From positions 124,001-188,000 of the forward strand of contig PNNB01000047.1 of NCBI GenBank assembly GCA_013823985.1: a stretch of DNA of 64,000 nt, given 5' to 3'. This document shows, piece after piece, positions 51,604 to 61,156 of the stretch (position 1 is the first letter of the stretch; every line of letters begins with the position of its first letter). The stretch comes from Sphingopyxis sp. (lineage in GTDB: Bacteria; Pseudomonadota; Alphaproteobacteria; Sphingomonadales; Sphingomonadaceae). The notes under the pieces are model-generated. The model had not been told where the DNA came from, did not search any database, and saw only the letters and a program-made list of their open reading frames with translations. Both the position numbers and the translations under genes were made by a program.

Positions 51604-51786
51604 TCAGACCCGCTTGCGGTCGAACAGCCAAACCAGCAACGCAATGGCGATACCCGTTCCAAAGCCGATCATCATACCGGCCGATGGTTGGTTCATGGCG
51701 ATGCCGCCTATTGCCCCGAAGAGCAATCCGAGTGCGATGAAAATGCCGCCAGCAAGGCGGGGTTGGCTATCGTTGGTTTCAGACAT
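51604..51786 (-). CDS. Small two-helix membrane protein
   Basis: A 60-residue protein (ATG 51786) with two hydrophobic segments: GGIFIALGLLFGAIGGIAM and MMIGFGTGIAIALLVWLF, ending in DRKRV. Function unknown. It is immediately upstream of the sorbosone dehydrogenase-like gene and may be co-transcribed. Confidence 0.65.
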   Translation of the reverse strand: MSETNDSQPRLAGGIFIALGLLFGAIGGIAMNQPSAGMMIGFGTGIAIALLVWLFDRKRV

Positions 51787-51964
51787 GCCGCCCCTTTGCC
51801 ACCAATGCGGCTGCACAGGCAAGCGGGAACATCGTGCTTAATTTCCGCTAACCAATTGCTTTGACGGAAAGGCGACACGCCCGCGCTATCACTGTCCCTG
51901 CAGACAGGCCGTTTCACCCGGGCCTGTCTGCCACCCGAACTATTAGTGAAAGCCCGACAAACCT

Positions 51965-52174
51965 ATGTTTTTGCCGCTCTATGTCGAACCGCGCGATGTT
52001 GTCGAAGCAGAAGCGCTTATCGACCAATTTGGTAAAACCGCCGGATTGGAGGCGGCTGACCGCGCCGAAGCGAGCCGCAATGTCGGCAACCATTTGCATT
52101 ACTGCCGCTGGCGCCAGATTGAACGGCTCATTATCATGCTCAGCATCGAAACGACACTGGGCACGATTCACTGA
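51965..52174 (+). CDS. Small conserved hypothetical protein
   Basis: A 69-residue soluble protein. The central helix AEALIDQFGKTAGLEAADRAEASRNVGN and the end FCRWRQIERLI-type segment (YCRWRQIERLIIMLS) followed by GTIH resemble short conserved proteins I recall from sphingomonads. An overlapping leftward frame (51914-52213) is less protein-like. Function unknown. Confidence 0.65.
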   Translation: MFLPLYVEPRDVVEAEALIDQFGKTAGLEAADRAEASRNVGNHLHYCRWRQIERLIIMLSIETTLGTIH

Positions 52175-52279
52175 TACGGCGAGGTTCGGCCAGAATTTAG
52201 GCTTTCGGCTCAAATTTGCTACACACCAGAAAATTGACGGCGTCGCATAAACTCCAACCGAGCGACTTTTTTAACGTCC

Positions 52280-52421
52280 GTCACCCTGAACTTGTTTCAG
52301 GGTCCATCGTTCGGCTTTGCTCCAAAGCTAATATCGTCGCGCCACCGTGCCTCGCCGATGATTGTGCCTGAAGGCAAAGAGTGGCAACTCAAGATAGACC
52401 CTGAAACAAGTTCAGGGTGAC
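52280..52421. repeat. REPIN-like inverted-repeat element 2
   Basis: A 142-bp element with the same ~24-bp inverted arms as the 50.1-kb copy. The interiors differ, as expected for REP pairs that share only their ends. Together with flanking sequence it fills the gap between the small protein gene and the 3' end of putA. Confidence 0.8.
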
Positions 52422-52465
52422 GAAGACGGTTTGTACGGACGTTAGTTGGACTGTTTCCGCTTTAC

Positions 52466-55435
52466 CTAAACCTCATCCTCCAACGAAAGCAGCGAGGCGT
52501 TGCCCCCGGCGCTGGTTGTATCGGTGCTTGTCGTGCGTTCCGCGCAGAAGCGGTACAGATAATGCGGTCCTCCGGCCTTGGGACCGGTTCCCGATAGCCC
52601 TTCACCGCCGAAAGGCTGGCTGCCCACAACGGCACCAATCATGGACCGGTTGATGTAGAGATTACCCACCCGCGCCATCTGTTCGACCGCCTCGCTACTG
52701 CGCGCGATGCGGCTGTGCAGGCCCATGGTCAGGCCAAAACCCTTGGCATTAACGCGCTGCACCGTTGCCTCCAACGTCCCGGCTTTCCACGTTGCCACAT
52801 GCACCAGCGGGCCGAACCATTCAGTCTGCAATTGGTCCAGATCATCCAGACGGATAACTGTCGGCGGCACGAACAGGCCCTTGGGCGGCACGGTAACGCT
52901 GTGGAAAATGCGGTCTTTGACGCTTTGGCGATAGGCCATCAGCTTGTCATAGGATGCCTGATCGATCACCGGACCAATGTCGGTCGCAGGGTTAGCGGGG
53001 TCGCCGATCGTCAGGCAATCCATGGCGCCGCGCAGCATTTCGAGCGTATGTTCGGCAATATCCCCTTGCAGCAGCAACAGACGAAGCGCCGAACAGCGCT
53101 GGCCCGCCGATTGGAAACCGGAAATAATCACGTCGCGGACAACCTGTTCCGACAGGGCGGTGGAATCGACGATCATCGCGTTCAGTCCGCCAGTTTCGGC
53201 GATCAGTGGAACCAGTGGACGCTCGTCATCCAGCAACAGGTTGCGGGCTATCGCCTTGGCCGTCGGGACTGAGCCTGTGAACACGACGCCGGAAATGCGG
53301 GTGTCGCCGGTCAAACGTGCGCCGACATCGCCAGCGCCCGTTACGAGTTGCAGGACGTCTTCCGGTATCCCGGCCTGATGCGCCAGCGATACGGCGAAGG
53401 CAGCTATGGCTGGCGTTTGCGGTGCGGGCTTGGCGACGACGGTGTTACCGGTCACCAAAGCGGCGGCCACCTGCCCCAGGAAGATGGCGAGCGGGAAGTT
53501 CCACGGCGCAATGGCGACCCAGACGCCGCGCCCTTCGTGCCGCAGGACGTTACGTTCGCCCGTCGGTCCCGGCAATTCGACCGGAACGAGATCCGCAATT
53601 GCGCGGGCCGAATAATAGCGGCAAAAATCGATAGCTTCGCGCACTTCGGACAGCGCATCGGGGATGGTTTTCTTCGCCTCCTGCACGGCGAGCGCCATGA
53701 GCCTCCCGCGATTTTCCTCCATTAAGTCGGCCAGGCGGTCCAGACATTCGGCGCGGGAATAAAGCGATACCGACGCCCAGGCAGGATATGCCTTCAACGC
53801 CTTAGCCACCGCCTCTGTCGGGTCAACCGCCGCCGGAACGGCCAGCTTTGCAGGCTTGGCGATTTCTGCTGCGGTCTCGGTCAACAGCGCGGCATCGTCG
53901 AGGTCGAGGCCCTGGCTGTTGGTGCGTTCGGGCTGGAACAAGTCGGCGGGTAAGGCAATCGCCGGGTGGCTGGTGCCGCCAACGGCCATGACCTTCTCCA
54001 CCGGATCGGCAAGCAACTCTTCTTCGCTAACCGACTGGTCAGCCAATTGGTGGACAAAGCTGCTGTTCGCCCCATTTTCCAGCAACCGCCGGACCAGATA
54101 GGCAAGCAGGTCGCGGTGGCCACCGACGGGGGCATAGGTGCGGCAATGATAGCCTTCTTCCTGCACCAGCCGTTCGAACAGCCCCTCCCCCATGCCGTGC
54201 AGCCGCTGGAATTCGAAATCGCGGCGGTTGCCTGCCCATTGGACGATCGTTGCAATGGTCAGCGCGTTGTGGCTGGCGAGTGCGGGGCGGATGTGTGCTG
54301 CGTCGAACATGTCGCGTGCGCACGCAAGGTAGGATACATCGGTCGCGGGCTTGCGCGTGAAAAGCGGGAAATCGGAAAGGCCGCGTTCCTGCGCGTGCTT
54401 GATCTCGCTGTCCCAATAGGCGCCCTTCACCAGCCGCACCTGAAGGATCCGGCGCGTTTCGGCGCCGAGGGCATTGGCCCAGGCGATGGTTGGCCGCGCA
54501 CGCTTGGAATAGGCCTGCACCGCCATGCCCAGACCGTCCCAGCCGTTCAGTGCGGAATCGCGGGCGACGCGTTCGATGATGTCGAGGCTCATCTCCAGCC
54601 GCGCCGCTTCTTCGGCATCGATGGTCAACTGCACCCCGAGCGAGGCTGCCTTCGTTGCCAGTTCGCGCACCATGGCCGCAAGTTCGGGCACACAAGTCGC
54701 CGCCTGCGCGGTTTCGTAGCGGGGGTGGAGGGCGGACAGCTTGACCGACACACTATGCCCCCGCGCCGCATTCTCGCCGACCGAGGCAATGGCGTTGGCA
54801 TAGGCTTCGAAATAACGTTCGGCATCGGCGCGGGTGCGCGCGGCTTCGCCCAGCATGTCGAAGCTGGCGGTGAAACCGCGATTTTCCTTGGAATCCATGC
54901 GCTTCATGGCCTCGTCGATGGTCCGGCCCATGACGAACACCTGCCCCATCAACCGCATCGCCGCGCCCACGGCCTGCCGCACGAACGGCTCGCCCGCGCG
55001 CGCGATCAAACGCTTCAGGCTGCTATTACTGTCGCCCAGCACCGCCTTGCCCAGCACCAAGCCCCAGGTCGCGCTGTTGACGAGAAGGCTCGACGACTGC
55101 CCCTTATGCCCGCGCCAGTCGGCATCGGTCAGCTTGTCGGCGATCAGCAGGTCGGCGGTCTCCGGATCGGGGACGCGCAAAAACGCCTCCGCCAGCGACA
55201 AAAGCGCGGTGCCTTCCTCGGTACCGAGGCGGTATTCCTGCAAAAACTGGTTCACCCAACCGTCGGACTGCGCTGCGCGCAGATCCTGCAGCAGGTCGCG
55301 CGCAATGGCGATAATCGCGCTGCGTTCCTCGACGCCCATTTGCGCACTAACGACAAGCGGGGCCAGCACCTCCGGCTCCGGCTTGCGATGAAAGGGACGA
55401 ATGGCGGCGCGGGCGGAGTCGAGCGATAAGGTCAT
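52466..55435 (-). CDS. putA: Bifunctional proline dehydrogenase / L-glutamate gamma-semialdehyde dehydrogenase
   Basis: A 989-residue enzyme that oxidises proline to glutamate in two steps with substrate channelling. The N-terminal proline dehydrogenase barrel (about 80-400) includes VKLSALHPRYE, LTIDAEEAARLE, VRLVKGAYWDSEIKHAQ and the flavin site. The aldehyde dehydrogenase half (about 480-970) has VAIAPWNFPLAIFLGQ, ETGGLNAMIVD and nucleophile Cys in FQSAGQRCSALR. The N-terminal ribbon-helix-helix DNA-binding domain of enterobacterial PutA is absent, and ATG 55435 excludes a poor upstream extension. So it should be an enzyme only, not a self-repressor. Confidence 0.94.
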   Translation of the reverse strand: MTLSLDSARAAIRPFHRKPEPEVLAPLVVSAQMGVEERSAIIAIARDLLQDLRAAQSDGWVNQFLQEYRLGTEEGTALLSLAEAFLRVPDPETADLLIADKLTDADWRGHKGQSSSLLVNSATWGLVLGKAVLGDSNSSLKRLIARAGEPFVRQAVGAAMRLMGQVFVMGRTIDEAMKRMDSKENRGFTASFDMLGEAARTRADAERYFEAYANAIASVGENAARGHSVSVKLSALHPRYETAQAATCVPELAAMVRELATKAASLGVQLTIDAEEAARLEMSLDIIERVARDSALNGWDGLGMAVQAYSKRARPTIAWANALGAETRRILQVRLVKGAYWDSEIKHAQERGLSDFPLFTRKPATDVSYLACARDMFDAAHIRPALASHNALTIATIVQWAGNRRDFEFQRLHGMGEGLFERLVQEEGYHCRTYAPVGGHRDLLAYLVRRLLENGANSSFVHQLADQSVSEEELLADPVEKVMAVGGTSHPAIALPADLFQPERTNSQGLDLDDAALLTETAAEIAKPAKLAVPAAVDPTEAVAKALKAYPAWASVSLYSRAECLDRLADLMEENRGRLMALAVQEAKKTIPDALSEVREAIDFCRYYSARAIADLVPVELPGPTGERNVLRHEGRGVWVAIAPWNFPLAIFLGQVAAALVTGNTVVAKPAPQTPAIAAFAVSLAHQAGIPEDVLQLVTGAGDVGARLTGDTRISGVVFTGSVPTAKAIARNLLLDDERPLVPLIAETGGLNAMIVDSTALSEQVVRDVIISGFQSAGQRCSALRLLLLQGDIAEHTLEMLRGAMDCLTIGDPANPATDIGPVIDQASYDKLMAYRQSVKDRIFHSVTVPPKGLFVPPTVIRLDDLDQLQTEWFGPLVHVATWKAGTLEATVQRVNAKGFGLTMGLHSRIARSSEAVEQMARVGNLYINRSMIGAVVGSQPFGGEGLSGTGPKAGGPHYLYRFCAERTTSTDTTSAGGNASLLSLEDEV

Positions 55436-55484
55436 GCCCCGCGCTTTGCCGGATATTGCACGGCCAGACAAGTTTCACTTGTAA

Positions 55485-55518
55485 CGAAAAAGGCCAGCAC
55501 CGTTTTGCGATGCTGGCC
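55485..55518 (-). terminator. Rho-independent terminator after the glycine-zipper gene
   Basis: On the minus strand, GGCCAGCA pairs with TGCTGGCC around an 11-base loop and is followed by TTTTTCG. It lies about 70 bp past the stop codon of the leftward gene at 55592. Confidence 0.8.
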
Positions 55519-55591
55519 CACCCCCGAAGAGGTTCGCATTCAACCTGCGGCTGAGAAGGTTCAGGGACGCCGCAGGATGAAATCCTTAGAT

Positions 55592-55960
55592 TTAGCGATA
55601 ACGACGGCGGCAGTTGCTGTCCGACTTGTCGATCGCACGGCCAGCCAATGCACCCACAGCGGCACCGATGATGCTGCCTTCGGTCTTGTTCCCACGACGG
55701 GCGACTTCGTTACCAAGCAGGCCACCGGCTACCGCACCGATGATGGTGCCGCCCGTGCCCTTGTCGCAACGCGCGTTCCCGCGGTAATAGCGGTCACCCC
55801 GGCGATAGTCGCGGCGGTCATAACGGTCATAACGGTCTTCGCGGCTGTAATAGCCATCGTCGTCATAGTGACGACCGGCTTGAGCGGGGGCGGCGGCGAA
55901 GCCCGTGACGGCGGTGGCTGCAAGCACCAGTGCGCCAATGCTCTTGCGGAATTGTGTCAT
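55592..55960 (-). CDS. Exported glycine-zipper protein
   Basis: A 122-residue protein with a signal peptide (1-28, APAQAG). A low-complexity Tyr/Arg/Asp segment (YYSREDRYDRYDRRDYRRGDRYY) comes next, then a glycine-zipper region (GGTIIGAVAGGLLGNEVARRGNKTEGSIIGAAVGALAGRAID). It resembles outer-membrane or periplasmic 17-kDa surface antigen-like proteins. Two Cys (ARCDKG, SNCRR) may form a disulfide. Its terminator is at 55485-55518. Function unknown. Confidence 0.8.
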   Translation of the reverse strand: MTQFRKSIGALVLAATAVTGFAAAPAQAGRHYDDDGYYSREDRYDRYDRRDYRRGDRYYRGNARCDKGTGGTIIGAVAGGLLGNEVARRGNKTEGSIIGAAVGALAGRAIDKSDSNCRRRYR

Positions 55961-56103
55961 ATCTGTTCTCCAGCTTTAAAGGTCAGGGCAATGTGTTTTC
56001 CTAACGATGCTGTTATGCAAGCACGGTCTTGAGCCTAATCTGAATGTGTTTGTTATCGTTTGTTCATGTTAGCGTCGTTTTAGATTAACAACTTTGGGGT
56101 CCT

Positions 56104-57129
56104 ATGATTTCGCGACTGAAGCGCCCACTCCTGCTCATATTGCTGTCAATATTGTCGATCGCGGGCGTCCGGACGATCCAGATCAATGACAGCCAGGACA
56201 TCGCTTTCAAACCCCTGGATCTCGATCCGGCGCATCCCGGACCACGCCGAATCGGGGAGCTGATTTTCGAGGGTGCCTGGCAATTGGACAGCCGGAACGA
56301 AAATTTCGGCGGCATTTCCGGCCTGACTCTCCTGCCGGAGGGACGTTTCGTCGGGATTAGCGACGCCGGAACCCTCATCGGATTCGGATTATCCAATAAT
56401 GACCAGATGGATCGCCCCTTCATCGCCCCCTTGCCCGGCTCAACCGGGGCCGACCTTGATTACAAGGACCGCGACAGCGAAGGCATTACCCATGATCCGC
56501 AAAGCGGACAGTTCTGGGTCAGCTACGAAGCAAATCATGCGATTCGCCGATTTTCGCGCTCCTTTGCCCGCGTGAACGGCGTCGCACGCCCGGCGGAAAT
56601 GCAGCATTGGCCCGAAAATCGTGGTGCAGAAGCATTGGTCCGGCTGCGCGACGGCCGGTTCATCGTCATTGCCGAATCGGTGGATGACGGTTTGCATGAG
56701 GCTTTGCTGTTTTCAGGCGACCCTGTCGAAAAAGGATCGGTCATCAGCCGCTTCACCTATCGCCCGCCCGACGGATATCGCGTCACCGACGGCGTCCAGC
56801 TGCCCGACGGGCGCTTGGTGCTCATCCACCGCTCGATTGGCCTTCCCGATGGGTTCGCTGCGAAGATCGGTCTGCTTCAGCCGTCATTGATTGCAAAAGG
56901 CAAGATTGTGGAAAGCCGGATCATCGCGACGCTGACGTCGCCGTTACTCGTGGATAATTTGGAGGGAATCGCCGCCGAAGAAAAGGACGGGGAAACCTAT
57001 ATCTGGCTGATTTCCGACAATAATTTCTTCGTCTTGCAGCGAACTATCCTGATGAAGTTCCGCCTTGCCGAAAAGGCAGACACGAAAAAACCGGAAGCGG
57101 AACCCGCCCCCGGTTTTGAATCTCTTTAA
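56104..57129 (+). CDS. Exported esterase-like activity of phytase family protein
   Basis: A 341-residue protein with an N-terminal hydrophobic anchor or signal (8-22). The propeller-like domain has NFGGISGLTLLPEGRFVGISDAG, DLDYKDRDSEGITHDPQSGQFWVSYEANHAIRRF and DNLEGIAAEE. This pattern (GGISGL...DSEGI...NLEGI) is the PF13449-type 'phytase-like' family. Catalytic function is not proved. It converges on the rpmB gene 27 bp away. The C-terminal end is Pro/Glu-rich. Confidence 0.8.
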   Translation: MISRLKRPLLLILLSILSIAGVRTIQINDSQDIAFKPLDLDPAHPGPRRIGELIFEGAWQLDSRNENFGGISGLTLLPEGRFVGISDAGTLIGFGLSNNDQMDRPFIAPLPGSTGADLDYKDRDSEGITHDPQSGQFWVSYEANHAIRRFSRSFARVNGVARPAEMQHWPENRGAEALVRLRDGRFIVIAESVDDGLHEALLFSGDPVEKGSVISRFTYRPPDGYRVTDGVQLPDGRLVLIHRSIGLPDGFAAKIGLLQPSLIAKGKIVESRIIATLTSPLLVDNLEGIAAEEKDGETYIWLISDNNFFVLQRTILMKFRLAEKADTKKPEAEPAPGFESL

Positions 57130-57156
57130 AACAGCCGCCGAAGCAGCCGTCCGAAA

Positions 57157-57447
57157 TCAGGCCGCAGCCTTCTGCTTCTTGGCGATTTCTTTCTTCACCT
57201 TGCGGGCGTTGGTCGAAAGCTTTTCGTCCGAGGTTTTCAGCAACCAGTTGTCGAGGCCGCCAACATGTTCAACCGAACGCAGACCGTGGGTCGATACCTT
57301 GAACTTGTAACCCTGTTCCAGCGTGTCCGACAGCAAGGTAACATTCTGCAGGTTCGGCAGGAACGTGCGCTTGGTCTTGTTGTTGGCGTGGCTGACATTG
57401 TTGCCTACCAGACGGCCCTTGCCGGTGAGTTCGCAAATGCGCGACAT
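57157..57447 (-). CDS. rpmB: 50S ribosomal protein L28
   Basis: A 96-residue ribosomal protein: [33 protein letters not shown] is characteristic. The frame extends far upstream, but ATG 57447 is the family start. The C terminus is basic ([16 protein letters not shown]). It binds 23S rRNA near the exit site of the large subunit. Confidence 0.96.
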   Translation of the reverse strand: MSRICELTGKGRLVGNNVSHANNKTKRTFLPNLQNVTLLSDTLEQGYKFKVSTHGLRSVEHVGGLDNWLLKTSDEKLSTNARKVKKEIAKKQKAAA

Positions 57448-57570
57448 GATATCTATCCCGTTAAAAAAGATGTGGTGCGGAATCACTGTCCCGCGAAAGT
57501 CGCTGCCCCTAACCTTCCGGGCCCGAAAGGTCAAGTCGCAGATATAGCCAAATGCGCCATTGTCGGGTAG

Positions 57571-58035
<465 letters not shown>

Positions 58036-58208
58036 ACGGGTTGCAGAGCGGGCGGACAGAAGAAGCTATATGGACACCGAATCGATCGTTCACCCCGTCA
58101 CCCTGAATATTTTCACGCAAAGACACAAAGGCACGAAGTAAGAGTGAACGTAAGGATTAACCCCTGAACGAATGACCGCTTTCAGTGTGTTAAGCCGCTA
58201 TCTGGAAT

Positions 58209-58237
58209 GGCGGAAATGTTGTGGGAAGCGGACGTTA
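58209..58237 (+). repeat. Cassette-boundary repeat, copy G (internally deleted)
   Basis: A ~29-bp remnant joining the left sequence CGGAAATGTTGTG to the right end GGAAGCGGACGTT. It overlaps the stop codon of the leftward lipoprotein gene. Confidence 0.6.
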
Positions 58238-58513
58238 ACGCTCGCAAGCGTTGTCGCTAAAGATGAGTGCTACACCCCGGGCTGTCGTTTGAAACGTGTC
58301 GCCAACCTTGCAGTTCAGGCGCGAAATCAAAATCGATTTTGAACCGAAAGCTCCATCTGCGCTGCGCGCCGTCAAAACGACTTCGTCTGGATTCCACTTA
58401 GGGTTTGCTTGGGGTGCGATGCTAAGCACTACCGCCGAAACTTCACGCTCCGGCTGTTCAGTGCAGGCGGTCACGTAGGCCGCAGCAACCAATGCAAATA
58501 CGATTGATTTCAT
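58235..58513 (-). CDS. Small hypothetical lipoprotein
   Basis: A 92-residue protein with a lipoprotein signal ending YVTAC (Cys17). The mature part is beta-rich (SAVVLSIAPQA, EVVLTARSADGAFGSKSILIS, CKVGDTF) and has three further Cys. Not recognised. It lies between repeat copies G and H. No clear ribosome-binding site. Confidence 0.62.
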   Translation of the reverse strand: MKSIVFALVAAAYVTACTEQPEREVSAVVLSIAPQANPKWNPDEVVLTARSADGAFGSKSILISRLNCKVGDTFQTTARGVALIFSDNACER

Positions 58514-58540
58514 CTAGTACAAATTAGTGCTTTCCTCCAC

Positions 58541-58602
58541 CGTCCGCAATGTTGTCGTATCCGGACAGTCCGCTTTGGTAGCTTTGCTGTGGAAAACGGA
58601 CA
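58541..58602 (+). repeat. Cassette-boundary repeat, copy H
   Basis: A 62-bp copy from CGTCCGC to ACGGACA, with core TTGTCGTATCCGGACAGTCC. The same repeat occurs at 20.0-23.9 kb. It lies between the two small leftward genes. Confidence 0.78.
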
Positions 58603-58635
58603 TGAGCGCCTGTATTTTTCGCACGCTTTAGATTC

Positions 58636-59112
58636 TCATTTGCCGAACCAGTATAACGACGGCGTGCAATCATAGTCGCCAAACCCAAACTTAACATCGA
58701 CCGGTCGAAACGAAGTGATCGAAATGTCGGAAGAACCGTAGCCGAGATTAGCAACGGGATTAGAAAACACAGCATCGGCTATAAAAAGACTGAAAAGAAG
58801 CAGCGGAAATGCCCATAAGACATGCCATCCACTACCTTTAAAGCCTACCAGCCGAAGCGCGATAAACGCGAAACCCGACATGACCAGCACATTTGCAATC
58901 ATGGCCCAGCGCAAGAAAATATACTCCATGGACGACACACCGCCCCACCGGGCATAAGGAAGCGGAAAGCCGAAAACTGCATAGGGCTGTTGCAGTTCGC
59001 CCGGTCCGCACGTCGCCGATGTCCATTCTACATTTAGAAAAAGAACGCAGAAACAACCCAGAGCGAGGGCTACAAAACATGACATGAATGATCGCGAATG
59101 AGCACCGGTCAT
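58636..59112 (-). CDS. Hypothetical membrane protein
   Basis: A 158-residue protein with three or four hydrophobic segments (CFVALALGCFCVLFL, WAMIANVLVMSGFAFIALRLV, HVLWAFPLLLFSLFIADAVF) and a C-terminal hydrophilic end. Not recognised. It lies between repeat copies H and I and is AT-richer than the surrounding core genes. ATG 59112 is used; ATG at residue 10 is possible. Confidence 0.6.
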   Translation of the reverse strand: MTGAHSRSFMSCFVALALGCFCVLFLNVEWTSATCGPGELQQPYAVFGFPLPYARWGGVSSMEYIFLRWAMIANVLVMSGFAFIALRLVGFKGSGWHVLWAFPLLLFSLFIADAVFSNPVANLGYGSSDISITSFRPVDVKFGFGDYDCTPSLYWFGK

Positions 59113-59210
59113 TTTGGCTGTTTACGCGTTGCAACGCCGTCCATCACATACCTCAGTTTGCGACTTAGAGGATTAGTTTCATCGGCTACACTTTGCCGCA
59201 ATGGCAAAAC

Positions 59211-59246
59211 ATGCGCAATGTTGTCGTACCCAGACAGTCCGCTTTC
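59211..59246 (+). repeat. Cassette-boundary repeat, copy I (left half)
   Basis: It matches the left part of the repeat (GCGCAATGTTGTCGTACCC, then AGACAGTCCGC). The right arm is absent or replaced. Confidence 0.6.
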
Positions 59247-59374
59247 GGATCAAATCTCCAAATTGCAGACATTACTTCCCGCTCTCCTTTAGATGTGAAG
59301 CGGAAAGCGTGTGCGACCTTTGCCGTGGAGCCCCTCACCAACTGCGCCTAGGCCTGTCGGCCAAGGCTTCGCAT

Positions 59375-59396
59375 CCTCTCCCCTAAAGGGGAGAGG
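59375..59396. repeat. Perfect 9-bp stem-loop
   Basis: CCTCTCCCC and GGGGAGAGG flank a TAAA loop. It lies downstream of the leftward dienelactone hydrolase gene but has no T-run in either direction. Confidence 0.6.
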
Positions 59397-59432
59397 GTGC
59401 CCTTGTTTCTTTTGTCTTAAAAACCCCTAACC

Positions 59433-60341
59433 TCAGCTGGTCAAATTCGCCTTGAAAAAGGCCAAGGTCCGCGACCAGCTCAGTTCGGCCGCTGCCTTGT
59501 CATAACGCGGGGTGCTGTCGTTGTGGAAACCGTGCTGGGTGCCGGGGTAGAAATGCACTTCATAGCGTTTCTGGTTGGAAATCAGCGCCGCCTGATAGGG
59601 CAGCCAGCCTGCATTGATGCGCTCATCCGCTTCGGCATAATGGATCAGCAAGGGTGCCTTGATGGCGGCGACTTCTTCAGGTCTGGGCTGACGGCCATAA
59701 TAGGGGACAGAGGCGCCGAGGTCGGGATGGGCGACGGCCAGCGCGTTGCATACCCCGCCGCCATAGCAAAAGCCGACGGCACCGACCTTGCCAGTGCTGT
59801 CTTTATGGTCGCGTAGATATTCAAAACTGGCGAAGAAATCTTCGAGCAGTTTTGCCGGGTTCAACTTGGCCTGCAGGTCGCGGCCCTTGTCGTCGTTGCC
59901 GGGATAGCCGCCGACCGACGTCAAGCCGTCCGGTGCCAGTGCCAGATACCCGGCTTTGGCCAAACGGCGTGCGACATCTTCGATATAGGGATTCAGGCCA
60001 CGATTTTCGTGGACGACCAGTACAGCGGGCAATTTACCCTTTGCTTTGGCGGGACGCGCGAGCAGGCCGTTGATGCTGCCATGGCCTTCGGGACTGGGCA
60101 CAGCTACGCGCGCCGTTACGATCGCGGGATCGTCCGCCTTCACCTGCTGCGCCAGCGCATAATCCGGTGCGAGTTGCTGCAGGATCATCAGACCGGTCAC
60201 CCCGGCGGCAGCGAATTTTCCGGCCTCGCGGATGAATTCGCGCTTGGTCAGTTTGCCGTGGACATAGCCGTCAAAGATTTCGAGAATATAGGGATGGAAG
60301 TCGCTGGCTTTCATGCGCGGTGTCGCGTCGGCTTCGGCCAT
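59433..60341 (-). CDS. Dienelactone hydrolase family protein
   Basis: A 302-residue alpha/beta-hydrolase. The Cys nucleophile is in GFCYGGG (Cys192), Glu112 lies in VVHENRGLNPYI, Asp239 in YAEADERIN and His270 in YPGTQHGFHND, all as in dienelactone hydrolases. A long N-terminal part (1-65) contains a hydrophobic stretch (AAAGVTGLMILQQLA) after basic residues, which may be an export or Tat-like signal that starts internally. Substrate is probably a lactone or ester; no aromatic-degradation genes adjoin. Confidence 0.85.
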   Translation of the reverse strand: MAEADATPRMKASDFHPYILEIFDGYVHGKLTKREFIREAGKFAAAGVTGLMILQQLAPDYALAQQVKADDPAIVTARVAVPSPEGHGSINGLLARPAKAKGKLPAVLVVHENRGLNPYIEDVARRLAKAGYLALAPDGLTSVGGYPGNDDKGRDLQAKLNPAKLLEDFFASFEYLRDHKDSTGKVGAVGFCYGGGVCNALAVAHPDLGASVPYYGRQPRPEEVAAIKAPLLIHYAEADERINAGWLPYQAALISNQKRYEVHFYPGTQHGFHNDSTPRYDKAAAELSWSRTLAFFKANLTS

Positions 60342-60355
60342 CCCTATTCTCCTTT

Positions 60356-61156
60356 TTAGTGTACGAAACGCGCGACGACGTCGCGGTAGGAACGGCTAAC
60401 CTTCACCTGCGCACCGGATTCGAGCACGAGGAAGCATTCGCCGTTAGTATGTGGCTTGACCTGACGCACCTGGTCCAGATTGACGATGGTGCTGCGGTGC
60501 ACGCGCTGGAAAGTGCGGGGATCGAGCCGTTTTTCCAGATCCTTCATCGTTTCGCGCAGGATCAACGAATTGTCGGCGGTGTAGATGCACATATAGTCGC
60601 CCGCCGCATCGATGCGTTCGATGCTTTCGACATCGACGCGGAAAATCTGGCCACGGTCCTTTACGTTGATCAGCTTTTCAAAGCGGGTCGAGGAAAGATC
60701 TTCCTCCATCGAGCCCAAATTGTCGGCGGCGTTGGGTGCGACTTCGTTGATGACGGTGCGCAAACGCTCCAGCTCATCCGTGTTGCGTTTGTTTGCCAGT
60801 CTGGAACGGACCCGCTCCATCGTATCGGCCAACCGGTCCGGTTCGACGGGCTTCATCAGATAATCCACGGCCTGCGCCTCGAACGCCTTGATGGCATGTT
60901 CGGAATAGGCAGTGACAAAAACGAACAGCGGCGGATCGATGTCCATCACGCCCTGCACCACCGAAAAGCCGTCGAAACCGGGCATCTGGATATCCAGAAA
61001 CACCAGATCGGGTTTCAGCGTCTTGATCTTGCGGATTGCTTCGCGACCATTGTGGCATGTGGCGACGATTTCAATATCTTCAAAAGCCTGCAGCCTCAGT
61101 TCGAGGCCCTGGATGGCCAATTTTTCATCATCAACCAATATTGTACGAATGCTCAT
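60356..61156 (-). CDS. LytTR-type response regulator
   Basis: A 266-residue two-component regulator. The receiver domain (1 to ~120) has the acidic pocket DDE near the start, phosphoacceptor Asp55 (FLDIQMPG) and VDYLMKPV. The LytTR DNA-binding domain (about 160-266) shows VESIERIDAAGDYMCIYTADNSLILRETMKDLEKRL and FQRVHRSTIVNLDQV. The kinase gene overlaps it by 4 bp, so the two form a two-component pair. LytTR proteins bind direct-repeat promoters; targets unknown. Confidence 0.92.
   Translation of the reverse strand: MSIRTILVDDEKLAIQGLELRLQAFEDIEIVATCHNGREAIRKIKTLKPDLVFLDIQMPGFDGFSVVQGVMDIDPPLFVFVTAYSEHAIKAFEAQAVDYLMKPVEPDRLADTMERVRSRLANKRNTDELERLRTVINEVAPNAADNLGSMEEDLSSTRFEKLINVKDRGQIFRVDVESIERIDAAGDYMCIYTADNSLILRETMKDLEKRLDPRTFQRVHRSTIVNLDQVRQVKPHTNGECFLVLESGAQVKVSRSYRDVVARFVH

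Larger units (their letters stand above)
59113..59432. other. Intergenic region with repeat remnant and hairpin
   Basis: A 320-bp gap holding repeat copy I at 59211-59246 and a perfect 9-bp hairpin (CCTCTCCCC-TAAA-GGGGAGAGG, 59375-59396). No gene was recognised. The hairpin is a common kind of intergenic repeat and has no U-run. Confidence 0.55.

Noticed and set aside
51914..52213. 99-codon leftward open frame overlapping the 69-residue gene
   Set aside because: The rightward frame has the conserved YCRWRQIERLI pattern; the leftward one has no recognisable feature.
53966..55429. 487-codon rightward open frame inside putA
   Set aside because: Shadow of putA in the opposite strand, Arg/His-rich and without a recognisable domain.
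59375..59396. Rho-independent terminator for the dienelactone hydrolase gene
   Set aside because: The hairpin is good, but neither side has a U-run; kept only as a repeat.
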